Shown: positions 5,306 through 5,362 of the stretch, one piece after another
Position numbering within the stretch: position 1 is the first letter of the stretch
Layout: each line of letters opens with the position of its first letter
NCBI GenBank assembly: GCA_003505795.1
Contig: DNXT01000095.1
Location: forward strand, 469 to 5,830
Source of the DNA: Lysobacteraceae bacterium
Lineage (GTDB): Bacteria; Pseudomonadota; Gammaproteobacteria; Xanthomonadales; Xanthomonadaceae
Direction of reading: 5' to 3'
Length of the DNA: 5,362 bases
Translations under genes and position numbers: made by a program
The notes under the pieces: generated by a model
What the model was told of the DNA's origin: nothing
Seen by the model: only the letters and a program-made list of their open reading frames with translations
Databases searched by the model: none

Positions 5306-5362
5306 AACCCGCCACTGCGCTGCCGTTGTTCAACGAATCCCCAATCCCGAATCCCCAATCCC
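5302..5362 (+). CDS. rnhB: Start of the gene after lpxB, probably ribonuclease HII (3' truncated by window)
   Basis: Twenty codons are visible, MKPATALPLFNESPIPNPQS, from an ATG that overlaps the lpxB stop as ATGA with a GGAG 8 bases upstream. No catalytic motif lies in the window: the GVDEAGRGPLAGP signature expected of RNase HII would come later. The rnhB call rests on gene order (lpxA-lpxB-rnhB is common in Xanthomonadales and other gammaproteobacteria) and on a loose match of LPLF to the variable leader that precedes the signature in this group. Codons from about 12 onward are repeat-encoded (ESPIPNPQS). Confidence 0.5.
   Translation, partial: MKPATALPLFNESPIPNPQS

Larger units (their letters stand above)
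5259..5362. repeat. Heptanucleotide inverted-arm repeat, copy 3 (lpxB stop / next gene start)
   Basis: The left arm is GGGATTC (5259), GAGATTC (5266), GGGATTC (5273), GGGATTC (5280). The 48-bp spacer is 5287-5334. The right arm is GAATCCC (5335), CAATCCC (5342), GAATCCC (5349), CAATCCC (5356), reaching the last base of the window, so it may continue. The spacer holds the ribosome site, the lpxB stop and the start of the next gene. A hairpin between the arms would place all of these in its loop. Confidence 0.9.

Noticed and set aside
1..5362. A new multi-gene system (defence, mobile or biosynthetic).
   Set aside because: Every gene belongs to a known housekeeping family. Novelty is limited to the repeat family and the joints. 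No nuclease, integrase, toxin or transposase is encoded in the window.

Overview
The window looks like chromosomal DNA from a high-GC gammaproteobacterium of the Xanthomonadales (Lysobacter/Xanthomonas/Luteimonas type). The gene families (SMC, ZipA, HrpA, Dps, FabZ, LpxA, LpxB), the smc-zipA and fabZ-lpxA-lpxB orders, strong GC bias at third codon positions and dispersed 7-bp GGGATTC/CAATCCC arrays all fit this group. The assignment rests on recognition of protein families, not on a search.

Layout. Block A (1 to about 1155, + strand) holds the 3' end of smc and a nearly complete zipA. Block B (about 1135 to 2954) holds the 5' third of hrpA on the - strand, a divergent promoter region, an intact dps on the + strand and its hairpin terminator. 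Block C (about 2955 to 5362, + strand) holds the 3' half of fabZ, complete lpxA and lpxB, and the first codons of a gene that is probably rnhB. Every gene inside a block is well formed, but the blocks meet in mid-gene. ZipA loses only its last few residues, HrpA loses everything after the start of its second RecA domain, and FabZ loses its catalytic half. At the A/B joint a 21-bp stretch reads correctly as both ZipA and antisense HrpA. A mis-assembly (or, less likely, a rearrangement) at short shared words is the most economical reading, so the apparent neighbourhood of the blocks should not be trusted.

Biology inside the blocks. Block A concerns chromosome segregation and Z-ring anchoring. 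Block B pairs an RNA helicase with the ferritin-like DNA-protecting protein Dps. Block C is the lipid A operon segment: FabZ and LpxA draw on the same 3-hydroxyacyl-ACP pool, LpxA starts lipid A synthesis, LpxB makes the disaccharide, and lpxA/lpxB and lpxB/next gene each overlap by ATGA.

The most interesting native structure is a repeat family present three times (1360-1459, 4016-4111, 5259-5362). Each copy has four 7-bp units of GGGATTC type, a 40-48 bp spacer, then four 7-bp units of CAATCCC type. All three lie wholly or partly in reading frames (HrpA inter-domain linker, LpxB N-terminus, LpxB C-terminus plus start of the next gene) without breaking them. No phage, insertion sequence, CRISPR array, RNA gene or new multi-gene system was seen.
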